A DNA stretch of 16,435 bases, taken from the NCBI GenBank assembly GCA_050260215.1, contig JBLNBU010000229.1:1-16435 (forward strand), given 5' to 3'. Of this stretch, positions 1 through 8,496 are shown piece by piece. Numbering within the stretch: the first letter of the stretch is position 1; each line of letters starts with the position of its first letter. The notes under the pieces were generated by a model, which was not told where the DNA came from, ran no database searches, and saw only the letters and a program-made list of their open reading frames with translations. Made by a program: the position numbers and the translations under genes. The DNA is from JBLNBU01 sp050260215 (GTDB taxonomy: Bacteria; Pseudomonadota; Alphaproteobacteria; Rhodospirillales; Magnetospirillaceae).

Positions 1-1626
1 ACCTTCACGACCGGGCTGCAGTATATGCAGTCGATGGCGGCGCTGGGCGATGGCGGATTCCTGGTGACGTGGGCGTCCGACAACCAGGACGGTTCGGGTA
101 TGGGCGTCTACGGCCAGTGCTATAGCGCGGCTGGTTCACCGAACGGCGCCGAGTTCCGCATCAACACCACCACCAGCAACGGCCAGATGCAGCCTGTCGC
201 GGCGTCCCTGGCCAACGGCGGCTTCGTGGTGGTGTGGCAGTCCTACAGCCAGGACGTCTCAGGGACCTATGGGCTTTACGGGCAGCGCTATTCCTCATCC
301 GGCCAGATGGCGGGCAGCGAGTTTCGGGTCAACACCTTCGTCAATGGCGACCAGACTCGTCAGGCGGTGACAGCACTGACCGGCGGTGGATTCGTAGTCG
401 CCTGGGAATCATCGACCCAGGACGGCAGCGGCTATGGTGTCTATTCCCAGTGCTATTCGTCTTCGGGCCAGGCGATCGGCGGCGAGATTCAACTCGACAC
501 TGTGGCGGCCTCCGATCAATTGACTGTACGGCTTGCCGCTCTTGGCGATGGGGGCTACGTCGCGGTGTGGCTGTCGATGCTGCAGGACGGCAGTAGCTAC
601 GGCATCTTCGCCCGACGGTTCTCCTCAGCAGGTGTGCCGGCCGGAAACGAATTTCGGGTTAACACCTACACGGCGTCGGACCAGAACAATCCCGTTGTGA
701 CCAAGCTCGCTGACGGTGGTTTCGTGGTGGCGTGGACCTCTTATGGGCAGGATGCCGCCAACACCCTTGGCATTTATGGCCAGCGCTACTCGGTGACGGG
801 AGCTGCGGTTGGGGGTGAGTTCCGGGTCAACACGACCACCGCCTCGGACCAGTATCAGCCGGCGTTGACCGCGCTGACGGATGGCGGTTTTGTCGTCACC
901 TGGACCTCTCCCGATGCCGGTGGCATGGGTGTCTACGCCCAGCGCTATTCGTCGACGAGTGCCGCGGTCGGAAGCGAGACGCGGATCAACACCTATACCT
1001 CGGGTGACCAGAACCTGTCGCAGGTGCTGGCGCTCGACGACGGCGGCTATGCAGTCACCTGGAAATCGAACCTGCAGGACGGCGGCGGCCTCGGCGTCTA
1101 TGCCCGCGCCGTGACCAGCACCTATTGGGAGGGCGGCAGCGGCGCCGACGTCATCACCGGCAATAGCGCCAACGAGACCCTCGCCGGCCTGGCCGGCAAC
1201 GACACCCTCGACGGCGGCGCGGGCAATGACACTCTAATCGGCGGCGTTGGAAATGACACCTACGTCATGCGCCAGGGGAACGGTGCCGACATCATTGACA
1301 ACCACACGGAAGGAAATTCGGGGGACCTCCTGCAGGTCGGAAGCGGCGTATCCCGGGATCAGGTGTGGTTCGCACACCAGGGCAACGACCTTATCGTGTC
1401 GATCATCGGTACGAGTGACTCGGCTAAGGTTGCGGATTGGTATTTGAGCTCGGCCAACCACGTTTCGACCATTCGCACCAACGATGGCGCCGTCCTGGCG
1501 GATGCTGCTGTGGAGAATCTTGTTGCCGCCATGGCGCAAATGGCCCCTCCGCCGGCTGGACAGACGCAGCTGACCACTCAGCAACATCAGCAGTTGGACG
1601 GAATAATCGCGGCGAATTGGCATTGA
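1..1626 (+). CDS. RTX/hemolysin-type calcium-binding secreted protein, C-terminal part (5' end outside window)
   Basis: The frame is open from base 1, so the gene starts upstream; the first in-window ATG (25) is probably not the true start. Seven copies of a module of about 55 residues follow one another (nt ~49 to ~1130). Each has the pattern DGGFVVTW, then QDGSGxGVYGQRYS, then EFRVNT and DQ, and they probably form a beta-propeller-like or adhesin stalk. After this come about four RTX nonapeptides (GAGNDTL, GVGNDTY), which bind calcium after export, and a hemolysin-related region (DQVWFAHQGNDLIVSI). The C-terminus, ending IAANWH, resembles type I secretion substrates, which carry an uncleaved C-terminal export signal. 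Known of the family: export through an ABC transporter/TolC-like channel. No transporter genes are in the window. The target or substrate cannot be told. The gene is unrelated to the mobile genes to its right and is probably host backbone. Confidence 0.85.
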   Translation, partial: TFTTGLQYMQSMAALGDGGFLVTWASDNQDGSGMGVYGQCYSAAGSPNGAEFRINTTTSNGQMQPVAASLANGGFVVVWQSYSQDVSGTYGLYGQRYSSSGQMAGSEFRVNTFVNGDQTRQAVTALTGGGFVVAWESSTQDGSGYGVYSQCYSSSGQAIGGEIQLDTVAASDQLTVRLAALGDGGYVAVWLSMLQDGSSYGIFARRFSSAGVPAGNEFRVNTYTASDQNNPVVTKLADGGFVVAWTSYGQDAANTLGIYGQRYSVTGAAVGGEFRVNTTTASDQYQPALTALTDGGFVVTWTSPDAGGMGVYAQRYSSTSAAVGSETRINTYTSGDQNLSQVLALDDGGYAVTWKSNLQDGGGLGVYARAVTSTYWEGGSGADVITGNSANETLAGLAGNDTLDGGAGNDTLIGGVGNDTYVMRQGNGADIIDNHTEGNSGDLLQVGSGVSRDQVWFAHQGNDLIVSIIGTSDSAKVADWYLSSANHVSTIRTNDGAVLADAAVENLVAAMAQMAPPPAGQTQLTTQQHQQLDGIIAANWH

Positions 1627-1719
1627 TGTGGCGAGGTTGCTCCGTCCATTAGCGCCGTCAACCTGAGCGATGTTACCGGCACGTTTGGCTTCCAGGGCAA
1701 CGCCTCTAAGGGAGCAACG

Positions 1720-1746
1720 CCCGTCCTGCCCAAGCAGCAGGACGGG
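1720..1746. repeat. Perfect 10-bp inverted repeat (hairpin) downstream of the RTX gene
   Basis: CCCGTCCTGC at 1720-1729 and GCAGGACGGG at 1737-1746 are perfectly complementary around a 7-nt loop. No run of T follows on either strand, so it is not a canonical intrinsic terminator. It lies about 95 nt after the RTX stop codon and may still act as a transcript end or RNA-stabilising stem. The rest of 1627-1860 shows nothing else I can support. Confidence 0.5.
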
Positions 1747-1860
1747 GTGCCGAGGTGCTGCGCTGCCAGACCGAACCGCCGCTGAAAAAGGCAAAGATAG
1801 GTGCGGCCTGCAGCAGCCAAGACGGCAAATGCCAGCAAACCCAACCGCAACCAACCGGTA

Positions 1861-1898
1861 TTGATCAACGCATCTTGTGAGCCTTAAACTGCTTAAGG
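1861..1898 (+). promoter_or_regulatory. Candidate promoter with overlapping palindrome, upstream of the relaxase gene
   Basis: TTGATC (1861-1866) and TAAACT (1885-1890) are 18 bp apart, each matching the sigma70 consensus at four of six positions. An inverted repeat, CCTTAA (1882-1887) and TTAAGG (1893-1898) with a 5-nt centre, covers the -10 box, as expected of an operator for a repressor such as autoregulation by a mobilisation protein. Transcription would start near 1897, after the GTG at 1877, which supports translation starting at 2060. This would leave a leader of about 160 nt. The call rests on pattern only. Confidence 0.35.
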
Positions 1899-2059
1899 AC
1901 AGGATAGCGCAATATCCCATTGCAATGCAGATCCGAGGCGGATCCGACAATGGAGCGCTGTGCCGGACACTCCCAGTCATCTGCTGGCATGTTGGGAGGT
2001 GTGTCACGGCACCGGGCGGCTGTGGTTTGCGGTGCACCTCATGGGGCAGAGGAGTCGAC

Positions 2060-4837
2060 ATGGCTCGTGGCTATTCGCGCGTGTGGGTCAAGGACCCTTG
2101 GGACCTCGATGAGGAGGTCCGCCTTGGGCAGTTGGTCGACGACTACCACGGCCTCGAGGCCATCTTCGGCCAGGATCCGTTTAAGATCACCGATAGGCAG
2201 CTATTCAGCGGCAAGTTCGTCCGCATGGGGCTCAAGGGCTTCAGTCGCCCGGCCTGTTCGGTGGGCCGGGTGCGCCTCGACGATGGTCGCACCACCTTCC
2301 ATTTTTCCGACAAGCCGGTGTCGAAGCCGATCAGCAAGAAGACAGTTTCGCTCGCGCGCGTCGTCGATTACCAGCAGCGCAGCGGCGCCAGGGTCCTGTT
2401 GCCGATGCGCCACGAGCTTTCAGAGGTCAAGGCGGCTGGCGGCAAATACTCGCGGGTGGTATCTGCTTGGGTGTTGCCGCGCGGCAAGCACGACAGTCCC
2501 GCGGGCCGCGACTTGGCCGAACGGTGCGGCTTCGGCGCCGACCCGAATCGGCGCATTGCCGCCGGCAAGGCGGTGGACGTGGTCATCGGCCGCGGCACTC
2601 GAAATCAGGGCTGCCTTGGCGCCCGCGAGTGCCGCGAGTTGGGTGGTAAGCCGGTCGGCAAAAACGCCTGGCGCTTCGACGCCAAGACCCTCGCGGCCAT
2701 GGATGCCGGCACCCGGGCGCGGGTCGCCGGGTCGACGGATACCCCCCATCGACTGCGGCAGATGGTGCGCAGCGGTAACCGCCAACTGCCCAGCGCCGCG
2801 GTCGATTTTGCCATGTATGTCGAGCGGGCGACCATGAGCGATGAGCGCCGGGACAGCGAGTTTGGCCGCGACGAGACCGGCGTCATCGAACTGACCAATA
2901 TCGGCGCCACCACTGAGGAGCGCTTGGCGTTCTGGGCAACGGTGGTTTCGCACGAGCGCGACGGCGGGCGTGTCCAGAGGCGGCAGGTGCTGGAATTGCC
3001 CCACGACATGCCGCCGCAGATGTGGCGGCGAATCCTGCAGGGATACGTCCGCTACTTCGAGGAAGCGGGCCTGCCCTACTACGCGGTCGTGCACCTTCCC
3101 CATGTCGACGAAGGATCCGATGCCCGCAATGTCCACGTCCACCTCCTGTTCCACGAGCGGCCGTTCATACGGCTGGGCGACGCGCTGTGGGAGTTCGACA
3201 AGCGCCGCAACAGGGCCGTCAAGGATGAAGGATGGGTGATAATGATGCGGTCGTTGTGGTCCGACCTGACCCAGTTGCCTTACCGAGAGGCGGTGCTGTT
3301 GGCTGAGCAGGGCCGCGGGCCGATGCCCCTGCGGCCGGACCAACTGTTCGTCCCCTACCGCCTGGAGGACATGCTGGACACCCCCGGCCTACGCGGGCAG
3401 AAGCATCTCGGCCCGACGCAGGCCGAGCGCGAGCGCCAGGGCCTGCCAACCTTTCGCGGGGTGTGGAACGCCGAGCAGGCGGCAGAGCGGGTGCGAGCGG
3501 AGCGCCGCCGGCGGCGCGAGCATGAGCACCGCTCTCGCTTCGGCGTCGACGACGACCTGGTCAATCTCCTGGCGCGCCCGCCGGCGGCGGGCATTTCGGC
3601 ACCTTCGGCGATGCTTCGCATCGACCTGGCGGCGGAAAAGGAGGTGTTGCGCGAAGAGGGAGATCGCTGGCGCGACCAGGCCAATCTGGTCGACGGCGTC
3701 GAGATCGATGCATGGATGCTGACGTCTCGGGCGTCGAAACGGATCCAGTGGCTGGAGGAAGCACGACGCCATCTGCAGGCGGTGCAGGATCGGCACCGCG
3801 CCCGGGCGGCGATGAAGGAGCCACCGACAGAGGACACGGCAGCATCACGACGCCGTGACGCTCAGCTGATCGTGGTCGATACCCTGCTTGACGAGGCCCG
3901 CGCCATTCGCGCGCATCTGATAGCCCGCGGTCGAGGGCCGGTCACCGGCGCCCCGATGACGCGTGAGCACGCTGACCGCCTGGCCGAGGCGCTGCTCGAG
4001 CAAGGCTCCGTCGTAACGGCATTGGCGGATCGGGTCCGGAGCTTGGTTGAGCAAATCAAGGCGGCGGCCGATGGTGTCGCCCTCGGCAATCGCCCGACAA
4101 AATTTGATTTCCGGAAAGCGCCGGAAAGTGGTCATACGCATGCTGAAAAGCACGATATAGATGAGCTTGGAGGCGGAGACGACGCGGGCGTCAGCAATGC
4201 AGTCGAGCGCCTGTTGATGGAAGATCCCGATCGAGCGCTTTCGGTGGCTGGCCGGCTGGCCGCTATTGCCCAGGCCGACGTCATGCGCGAGCGCGCCGAG
4301 GAGGGCTTGCCCCCCGAACTGCGAGGTCTCTCCGCTGAGGTGGCAGCGATGTGGTCGGCCATCATCGATGACCGGGTAGGGCCGCGGCCCCTCCCGAATC
4401 GGACGATCGCGCTCCCAGAGCCACCGCCGCCAACCCCGCGGGCGACGTTGCATAAGATAACGCGCCTAGCTGGAGCTGGCTTGATCGATGCATTGGCTCA
4501 GCCAGCGGTGGCGCCGCCGGCTGAACACAAATCGGCCTCTAGGCGGGCTGAGGATTATCTCTGCTACCCGCAAACGGCCAAGCAGGCCGAAGACTGGGCG
4601 GCGCGGTTGAAGCTTGCAGCCGACGAACATGTGATCACGCACATGACGGTGACCCTGACCGCCCACCAGGTGGCAAGCAATTCCAGAGCCCGGTCGGCCG
4701 CGGAAGCCGGCATCCGCCTCTTGGCCGCTGAATACCGAGCCCGCGGGCTCGACGTGCCGGCAGACGCGGCCGCCATAGCCACCTCGGCACCACAGACTGT
4801 GGACCCACGGCGACGGCAAGGTGGGATGGGAGATTAA
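2060..4837 (+). CDS. MobA/MobL-type (MobQ-like) relaxase with long N-terminal extension
   Basis: DNA-nicking relaxase of the HUH superfamily, which would cut one strand at an origin of transfer and stay bound to the 5' end. From ATG 2060 it has 925 residues. The start was chosen because AGAGGAG lies just before it; the frame is open back to a GTG at 1877, but no ribosome site is seen there. The MobA/MobL core begins at about residue 245: candidate catalytic Tyr253 in FAMYVERA, then FWATVVSHERDGG (291-303), the ELPHDMP segment, and metal-binding histidines H345, H359 and H361 in VVHLPHVDEGSDARNVHVHLLF. Residues 1-245 match nothing I recognise; most family members put the tyrosine near the N-terminus. 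Residues 370-925 are charged and largely helical, with no primase or helicase motif seen. No mobilisation accessory gene sits next to it, so transfer machinery must be supplied from elsewhere. Confidence 0.8.
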   Translation: MARGYSRVWVKDPWDLDEEVRLGQLVDDYHGLEAIFGQDPFKITDRQLFSGKFVRMGLKGFSRPACSVGRVRLDDGRTTFHFSDKPVSKPISKKTVSLARVVDYQQRSGARVLLPMRHELSEVKAAGGKYSRVVSAWVLPRGKHDSPAGRDLAERCGFGADPNRRIAAGKAVDVVIGRGTRNQGCLGARECRELGGKPVGKNAWRFDAKTLAAMDAGTRARVAGSTDTPHRLRQMVRSGNRQLPSAAVDFAMYVERATMSDERRDSEFGRDETGVIELTNIGATTEERLAFWATVVSHERDGGRVQRRQVLELPHDMPPQMWRRILQGYVRYFEEAGLPYYAVVHLPHVDEGSDARNVHVHLLFHERPFIRLGDALWEFDKRRNRAVKDEGWVIMMRSLWSDLTQLPYREAVLLAEQGRGPMPLRPDQLFVPYRLEDMLDTPGLRGQKHLGPTQAERERQGLPTFRGVWNAEQAAERVRAERRRRREHEHRSRFGVDDDLVNLLARPPAAGISAPSAMLRIDLAAEKEVLREEGDRWRDQANLVDGVEIDAWMLTSRASKRIQWLEEARRHLQAVQDRHRARAAMKEPPTEDTAASRRRDAQLIVVDTLLDEARAIRAHLIARGRGPVTGAPMTREHADRLAEALLEQGSVVTALADRVRSLVEQIKAAADGVALGNRPTKFDFRKAPESGHTHAEKHDIDELGGGDDAGVSNAVERLLMEDPDRALSVAGRLAAIAQADVMRERAEEGLPPELRGLSAEVAAMWSAIIDDRVGPRPLPNRTIALPEPPPPTPRATLHKITRLAGAGLIDALAQPAVAPPAEHKSASRRAEDYLCYPQTAKQAEDWAARLKLAADEHVITHMTVTLTAHQVASNSRARSAAEAGIRLLAAEYRARGLDVPADAAAIATSAPQTVDPRRRQGGMGD

Positions 4838-4910
4838 CACGGCGCCACCGACTGCGGTCCTGTCACGGCCGGGGCTTCCTAGGCGGAGAATGCCCAGCCC
4901 TCCAATTCCA

Positions 4911-4946
4911 GGGTTAACATTTGGGGTTAACATTTGGGGTTAACAT
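4911..4946. repeat. Tandem 13-bp repeats, three copies of GGGGTTAACATTT
   Basis: Copies lie at 4911-4922 (lacking the first G), 4923-4935 and 4936-4946 (last two bases differ). The core GGTTAACAT contains the palindrome GTTAAC. The 13-bp spacing differs from the helical repeat. Together with the second triplet at 5102-5136, this resembles arm-type binding sites of a tyrosine recombinase or its directionality factor, or small iterons. The neighbouring integrase gene favours the first reading. Confidence 0.75.
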
Positions 4947-4995
4947 CGCCCCATTTGCCCCATGCTCCCCTCCTGCCAACCCCTTGATCCCGGCC

Positions 4996-5025
4996 AAAAA
5001 AAGGGGCCGTGGTTGCCCACGGCCC
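4996..5025 (-). terminator. Intrinsic terminator reading leftward
   Basis: A perfect 9-bp stem (GGGCCGTGG at 5004-5012, CCACGGCCC at 5017-5025) with a 4-nt loop is followed, on the minus strand, by C and seven T (complement of A4996-5002). This is a textbook Rho-independent terminator for minus-strand transcription. No convincing minus-strand gene lies to its right: the open frame across 4914-5315 runs through the terminator itself. It may end a short RNA started near the integrase gene, or insulate the relaxase. Confidence 0.7.
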
Positions 5026-5101
5026 GAGTTTAGGGAGAACTTGTGCTGGCCGCCGAAAAAGCGTGAAATGGCGCGGATTACCTCGGTTCCGTGATTGCCT
5101 G

Positions 5102-5136
5102 CGGTAACAATGCACGGTAACAAATCACGGTAACAT
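5102..5136. repeat. Three 13-bp-spaced repeats of CGGTAACA just before the integrase
   Basis: CGGTAACAA at 5102-5110 and 5115-5123 and CGGTAACAT at 5128-5136 have exact 13-bp spacing. The last copy ends 6 bases before the first possible integrase start. The GTAACA core resembles the GTTAACA of the left triplet about 180 bp away. The likely role is binding by the integrase or a small regulator, controlling recombination and/or integrase expression. Between the triplets, 4947-5101 holds only the leftward terminator. From 4838 to 4910 nothing is seen. Confidence 0.75.
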
Positions 5137-5141
5137 GCGCA

Positions 5142-6854
5142 GTGGGGTGCCGGGTGGCCAAGAGCAAGTTCCCCTACCTGATCCTCGATGCCGGGAAGTG
5201 GTGGTACATCCGGCGACCGCCCAAGGATCTCGCGCATGCCTTTCCGCCCCGCATCAAGCGTGCCTTCGCCACCGGCGACCAGCGGATTGCTGAGGAGCGG
5301 TGGAACGATATTCATCAGGCCGTTGAAGGGGAGATCCGACGGGCTCGGGAGCAGGCGGAAGCCGAAACCGGGCCTCAGATCTTCAACGAGCTCTCAGAGG
5401 ACGACGCCAAGGCACTGGTGACCCGAGCATGGTGGTGCTGGGTACATTTGCGGAAGCCGGAAGCAACGCCCATCGACGCCTTTCCGGACTTCGCGCTCGC
5501 AGTCCTCACCAAGCTGCCGGCCAATGCGCATTTGTGGAGCGTGAATAAGTTAAAAGGGTGGTTCTCCGACTTGGCGGAGCACAAGGTGGTCGCCGTTTTC
5601 ACGCCGTTGGCTGAGGCCATCATTCGGCGCGAAATTCCGGCGCATCTCCCCGAATTGGCAGGCGCACCGATAATCAACATGGGCCATGTCAAATTCTTCG
5701 CCGCGACCCATGATAGGGCGCTGATGCTCAAGGAACTGATCGAACGCTTTGAGGGGGACGCCAACCGAATTGAGCTGGCCGAAGGTACTAAAGGTAACTA
5801 TCGCCCGGCATTTGATGCATTGCTTGGTGTGCTCGGCCCAGAAATTAATGTCAGGCGCATTAGTCGTGCGGACATATTGAAGGTTCGTGAAACCCTGTGT
5901 TGGCTGCCCGCGTATTACAACAAGGGCAAGCGTTATCAAGGGATGAGCTTGGAGAAAATTGTTACCAGGACGAAAATTGAGCGAGACGCGGCACTTGCGC
6001 GATTAGAAGAGGCGGGCATTGATGACCCGTCCCCCGAGGACCTGAAGGCCGCGGGTATGCCCCAATTTTTAAAAAAGACCGCGATCAATAAATATCTTGG
6101 CGGAATTGGTCATCTGTTCGATTGGGCAGTTGCCGAACAGATCATCTCTTCAACGCCAGCGGCTCGATTGAAATTTAACAATGTCGAGGAAAGCACCAAG
6201 CGCTCGTTCTCGGATGACGAACTATTGCGCCTGTTCCCGAAGAATTACGAACTGGGTCCCATCTCTTGGATTCCGGTCATGCTGCTGTTCCATGGGTTGC
6301 GCCCAAATGAAGGCTGCCAACTGCGGACCGATGACGTCGTGTGTGATTCACGTAGCCAGCTCTGGTGCCTGCGCATTGCTGTCGAGCCTCGGCATGATCC
6401 CCGAATTTCCACCAAAGTGGCCGACCGCACTCTCAAGACGGCAGAGTCAAAGCGGGTCATCCCCTTGCACCAAAGGGTAATAAAGCTTGGCTTCCAGCAA
6501 TACGTCGAGACCCGCCGCGCAGCTGGCGAGAAAATGCTCTTTGAGGTCAAGAGGTATGGCAAGGCCGGCTATTACGACAGCGTCCGCAAGGCCATCGTCA
6601 AGATCATTGCCGACGCCGGCGTCTATACCCGGGACACAACCGTCCATTCGCTGCGCCATACCTTCGCAGAAGCCCTGCGGAACCTGGCCGGAGCTCCGCA
6701 GGACATGCGGGAAGCTATCGGTGGCTGGTCGGTTACCGGGAGTTCCGAGATCGATTACGGGGCGGAGCGATATTGGCCGGAAAAGATGAAGCCGTGGCTG
6801 GATAGGATCGACTGGCCGAAATGCTTTGTTGAACCAGCACCTCCAGAGACTTAG
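5142..6854 (+). CDS. Tyrosine recombinase / phage-type integrase
   Basis: Site-specific recombinase that would integrate and excise the element. From GTG 5142 it has 570 residues; GTG 5154 (giving VAKSKFPYL…) is an equally plausible start, and neither has a strong ribosome site. The N-terminus (FPYLILDAGKWWYIRRPPKDL) is the small domain common in phage-like integrases. A long middle region with core-binding character spans residues ~180-345. The catalytic domain follows: Arg387 in HGLRPNEGCQL, a lysine in the beta-hairpin TAESKRVIPLH (~437), His502 and Arg505 in HSLRH, Trp529 in GGWS at the usual His/Trp position, and the nucleophile, probably Tyr539 in IDYGAERYW. All active-site positions are present, so it looks intact. 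Two triplets of repeats upstream are candidate arm sites. Attachment-site duplicates could not be found by eye. Confidence 0.9.
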   Translation: MGCRVAKSKFPYLILDAGKWWYIRRPPKDLAHAFPPRIKRAFATGDQRIAEERWNDIHQAVEGEIRRAREQAEAETGPQIFNELSEDDAKALVTRAWWCWVHLRKPEATPIDAFPDFALAVLTKLPANAHLWSVNKLKGWFSDLAEHKVVAVFTPLAEAIIRREIPAHLPELAGAPIINMGHVKFFAATHDRALMLKELIERFEGDANRIELAEGTKGNYRPAFDALLGVLGPEINVRRISRADILKVRETLCWLPAYYNKGKRYQGMSLEKIVTRTKIERDAALARLEEAGIDDPSPEDLKAAGMPQFLKKTAINKYLGGIGHLFDWAVAEQIISSTPAARLKFNNVEESTKRSFSDDELLRLFPKNYELGPISWIPVMLLFHGLRPNEGCQLRTDDVVCDSRSQLWCLRIAVEPRHDPRISTKVADRTLKTAESKRVIPLHQRVIKLGFQQYVETRRAAGEKMLFEVKRYGKAGYYDSVRKAIVKIIADAGVYTRDTTVHSLRHTFAEALRNLAGAPQDMREAIGGWSVTGSSEIDYGAERYWPEKMKPWLDRIDWPKCFVEPAPPET

Positions 6855-6982
6855 AAGCCTATTGACCAAAGTCTTAGCAACCCACGGACTCCTCCGCCGC
6901 ACGTCATGCGTGATGGCTGCCTCGCGCCGACGACAGACAGGCGGCTTCCCGACCTCGATTCGCTCCACGTCCCTTTGCGGCC

Positions 6983-8494
6983 CTATATGTAATGCTTGAA
7001 CGGTAGCGGAGGTGCCTCCCTGTCCTGCGGAATGGCGGTAAGCACCTGGCCGACTCGGTCGGCGAACCGCAGGGTAACCGGCAGGCCATCGCCATATAGG
7101 CAGGCGTTAAAGTTGACCTTGGTCAGCGCCAAGACATCCTTCATCACGGTGCGTAAGTCCGCCTCACCGCGGCAGATGTCGACCAGAAGCGGGTTGGGGA
7201 CTTCCCGGCCAGGATAGGTCTGCAGACGGGGAATGAAGCCTAGGGTCCAGATGTATCCCCTATATTGGGAAAGCGGCAGCGCGGTGCCGCGTAGGACCGG
7301 ATGGCGGTCCGTGCGGAAAAGCTTGTAGCCGCTGGCCCGCCGAATGCGAACGCCTACCAGCTTGGTCTCCGGTGGCAGGGCGGCCTTGAAACCCTCCCAT
7401 TCGGCACCTTCAAAGCGGGCTTTGCCGTGTATGAAGATTTCTCGCGGCCATTCCTTGTTTCGGGCCCGATAACCCTCAACGGCGCGTGTCATCAGGTCGC
7501 GAGCGGTCTTCTTGTCGAGGTGAAACTCCCTTTTCTCAGAATTCCACCAGCGGCCGGGGGTGCCCCGAAAGACCAAGCCATCGCCGGAATCCAGGAACAT
7601 CTGGGCGCCGCAGCAAGCGCTGCCGCTGTCGATTATCTTGTAGACCATCCCGACATAACAGACGCCAGGCCGGATGCCCGCCAGTCGCCAGGGCTGACCG
7701 CCGCCCTTGTAGAAGGTTGATACGGAAAGGTTCCAGGCAATCTCCAGGGGGGTCTGGAGCTTGCGTGGCTTGGGCGCTTGATTGAGCTGGGATGGGTTCG
7801 GGTCGAATGTGGTCTCACGCACGACCTGAACCACGGCCCCTTTATCGAGCAGGCGCCCCTTCAACTGGTCGCGGAAGTCCGCCTCGTAGCGGTGCGCGTC
7901 GGCGGCGATATTTTCGCTGGCGAACAGCGAAGGTTGCCTGGCCAGGAACTTCGCACGCCCCCGTGAAAGCCGCTCGGACTCGTTGTTGCGTTGGGCCTTG
8001 GCGACCTTCGACTTTGGACGACCGAGTTCGTGGACCTCCTCCGGGACGATCACGAACCACACGTCAACAACGCCTTCCTCCTCGCTGAGGTAGTCGCGGA
8101 TTTGCCGTTCGAAGATGGTGACTGCCCGGTAGACGGCCTGGTGGTGGTCAGCGTGGCGGAGCGCCATCGAGATTTCTTCCGCCGACACCACTCTGGCCGC
8201 CACGGGTTCGGGGTCCCAGCGACAGCGAAAAGCAGCCTCAAAGCCGGGGTACATGGAGTGGTTCGGGTCAGGGTTACCCTCGGCCATGATGGGCCCCTGA
8301 AGGGATGCTACCCAACTCCGATAGTGCCGGATACCGGTCTCTGTGCCGACAACGCCGACACGGAGGTCTGTTGGCTGCTTCCCCGTCTTGAGATGCACCG
8401 GGCCAAACGCCGTCAGGCCGTCCTTGGGATGTTCCATGGATTGGTCGAACCCGAAAACGCAACGGCTTTCCTCAATATGCCAGAGCTCAGCCAT
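6983..8494 (-). CDS. Short prokaryotic Argonaute (MID-PIWI), catalytically inactive, SPARTA type
   Basis: 503 residues, the usual size of short pAgos, which lack N and PAZ domains. The N-terminal part FGFDQSMEHPKDGLTAFGP (14-32) followed by LRVGVVGT is typical of this group. The MID region includes a guide-end-binding-like segment (FRDQLKGRLLDKGAVVQVV, 207-225). The PIWI part spans about 275-503 and ends LPFKHYI, with the hydrophobic C-terminus common in Argonautes. The DEDX nuclease residues are missing: the first Asp position reads GVCYVGMVY (277-285) and the RDG-like site reads EIFIHGKARF (352-361). It should therefore bind but not cut. In SPARTA systems such a protein with an RNA guide recognises invader DNA and activates the TIR-APAZ partner. 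It starts 2 nt after the stop of that partner, so the two are co-transcribed and probably translationally coupled. Confidence 0.9.
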   Translation of the reverse strand: MAELWHIEESRCVFGFDQSMEHPKDGLTAFGPVHLKTGKQPTDLRVGVVGTETGIRHYRSWVASLQGPIMAEGNPDPNHSMYPGFEAAFRCRWDPEPVAARVVSAEEISMALRHADHHQAVYRAVTIFERQIRDYLSEEEGVVDVWFVIVPEEVHELGRPKSKVAKAQRNNESERLSRGRAKFLARQPSLFASENIAADAHRYEADFRDQLKGRLLDKGAVVQVVRETTFDPNPSQLNQAPKPRKLQTPLEIAWNLSVSTFYKGGGQPWRLAGIRPGVCYVGMVYKIIDSGSACCGAQMFLDSGDGLVFRGTPGRWWNSEKREFHLDKKTARDLMTRAVEGYRARNKEWPREIFIHGKARFEGAEWEGFKAALPPETKLVGVRIRRASGYKLFRTDRHPVLRGTALPLSQYRGYIWTLGFIPRLQTYPGREVPNPLLVDICRGEADLRTVMKDVLALTKVNFNACLYGDGLPVTLRFADRVGQVLTAIPQDREAPPLPFKHYI

Positions 8495-8496
8495 AT

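Noticed and set aside
1877..2059. Upstream extension of the relaxase to GTG 1877
   Set aside because: A better ribosome site precedes ATG 2060, the extra residues look non-coding, and the predicted transcription start lies after 1877.
2420..3343. 307-residue minus-strand frame inside the relaxase
   Set aside because: Opposite to a gene with clear HUH relaxase motifs; no start signal and no recognisable motif.
4911..5136. CRISPR array
   Set aside because: The repeats are 9-13 bp with 13-bp spacing and only three copies each; there are no spacers of CRISPR size and no cas genes.
4914..5315. 133-residue minus-strand frame across the integrase upstream region
   Set aside because: It runs through a strong leftward terminator and encodes no recognisable pattern.
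6855..6982. Terminator between the convergent integrase and Argonaute genes
   Set aside because: I found no stem followed by a T run on either strand in this 128-bp gap.
6983..8494. Argonaute as an active nuclease
   Set aside because: The PIWI acidic positions are replaced in both places I could align, matching inactive short pAgos.
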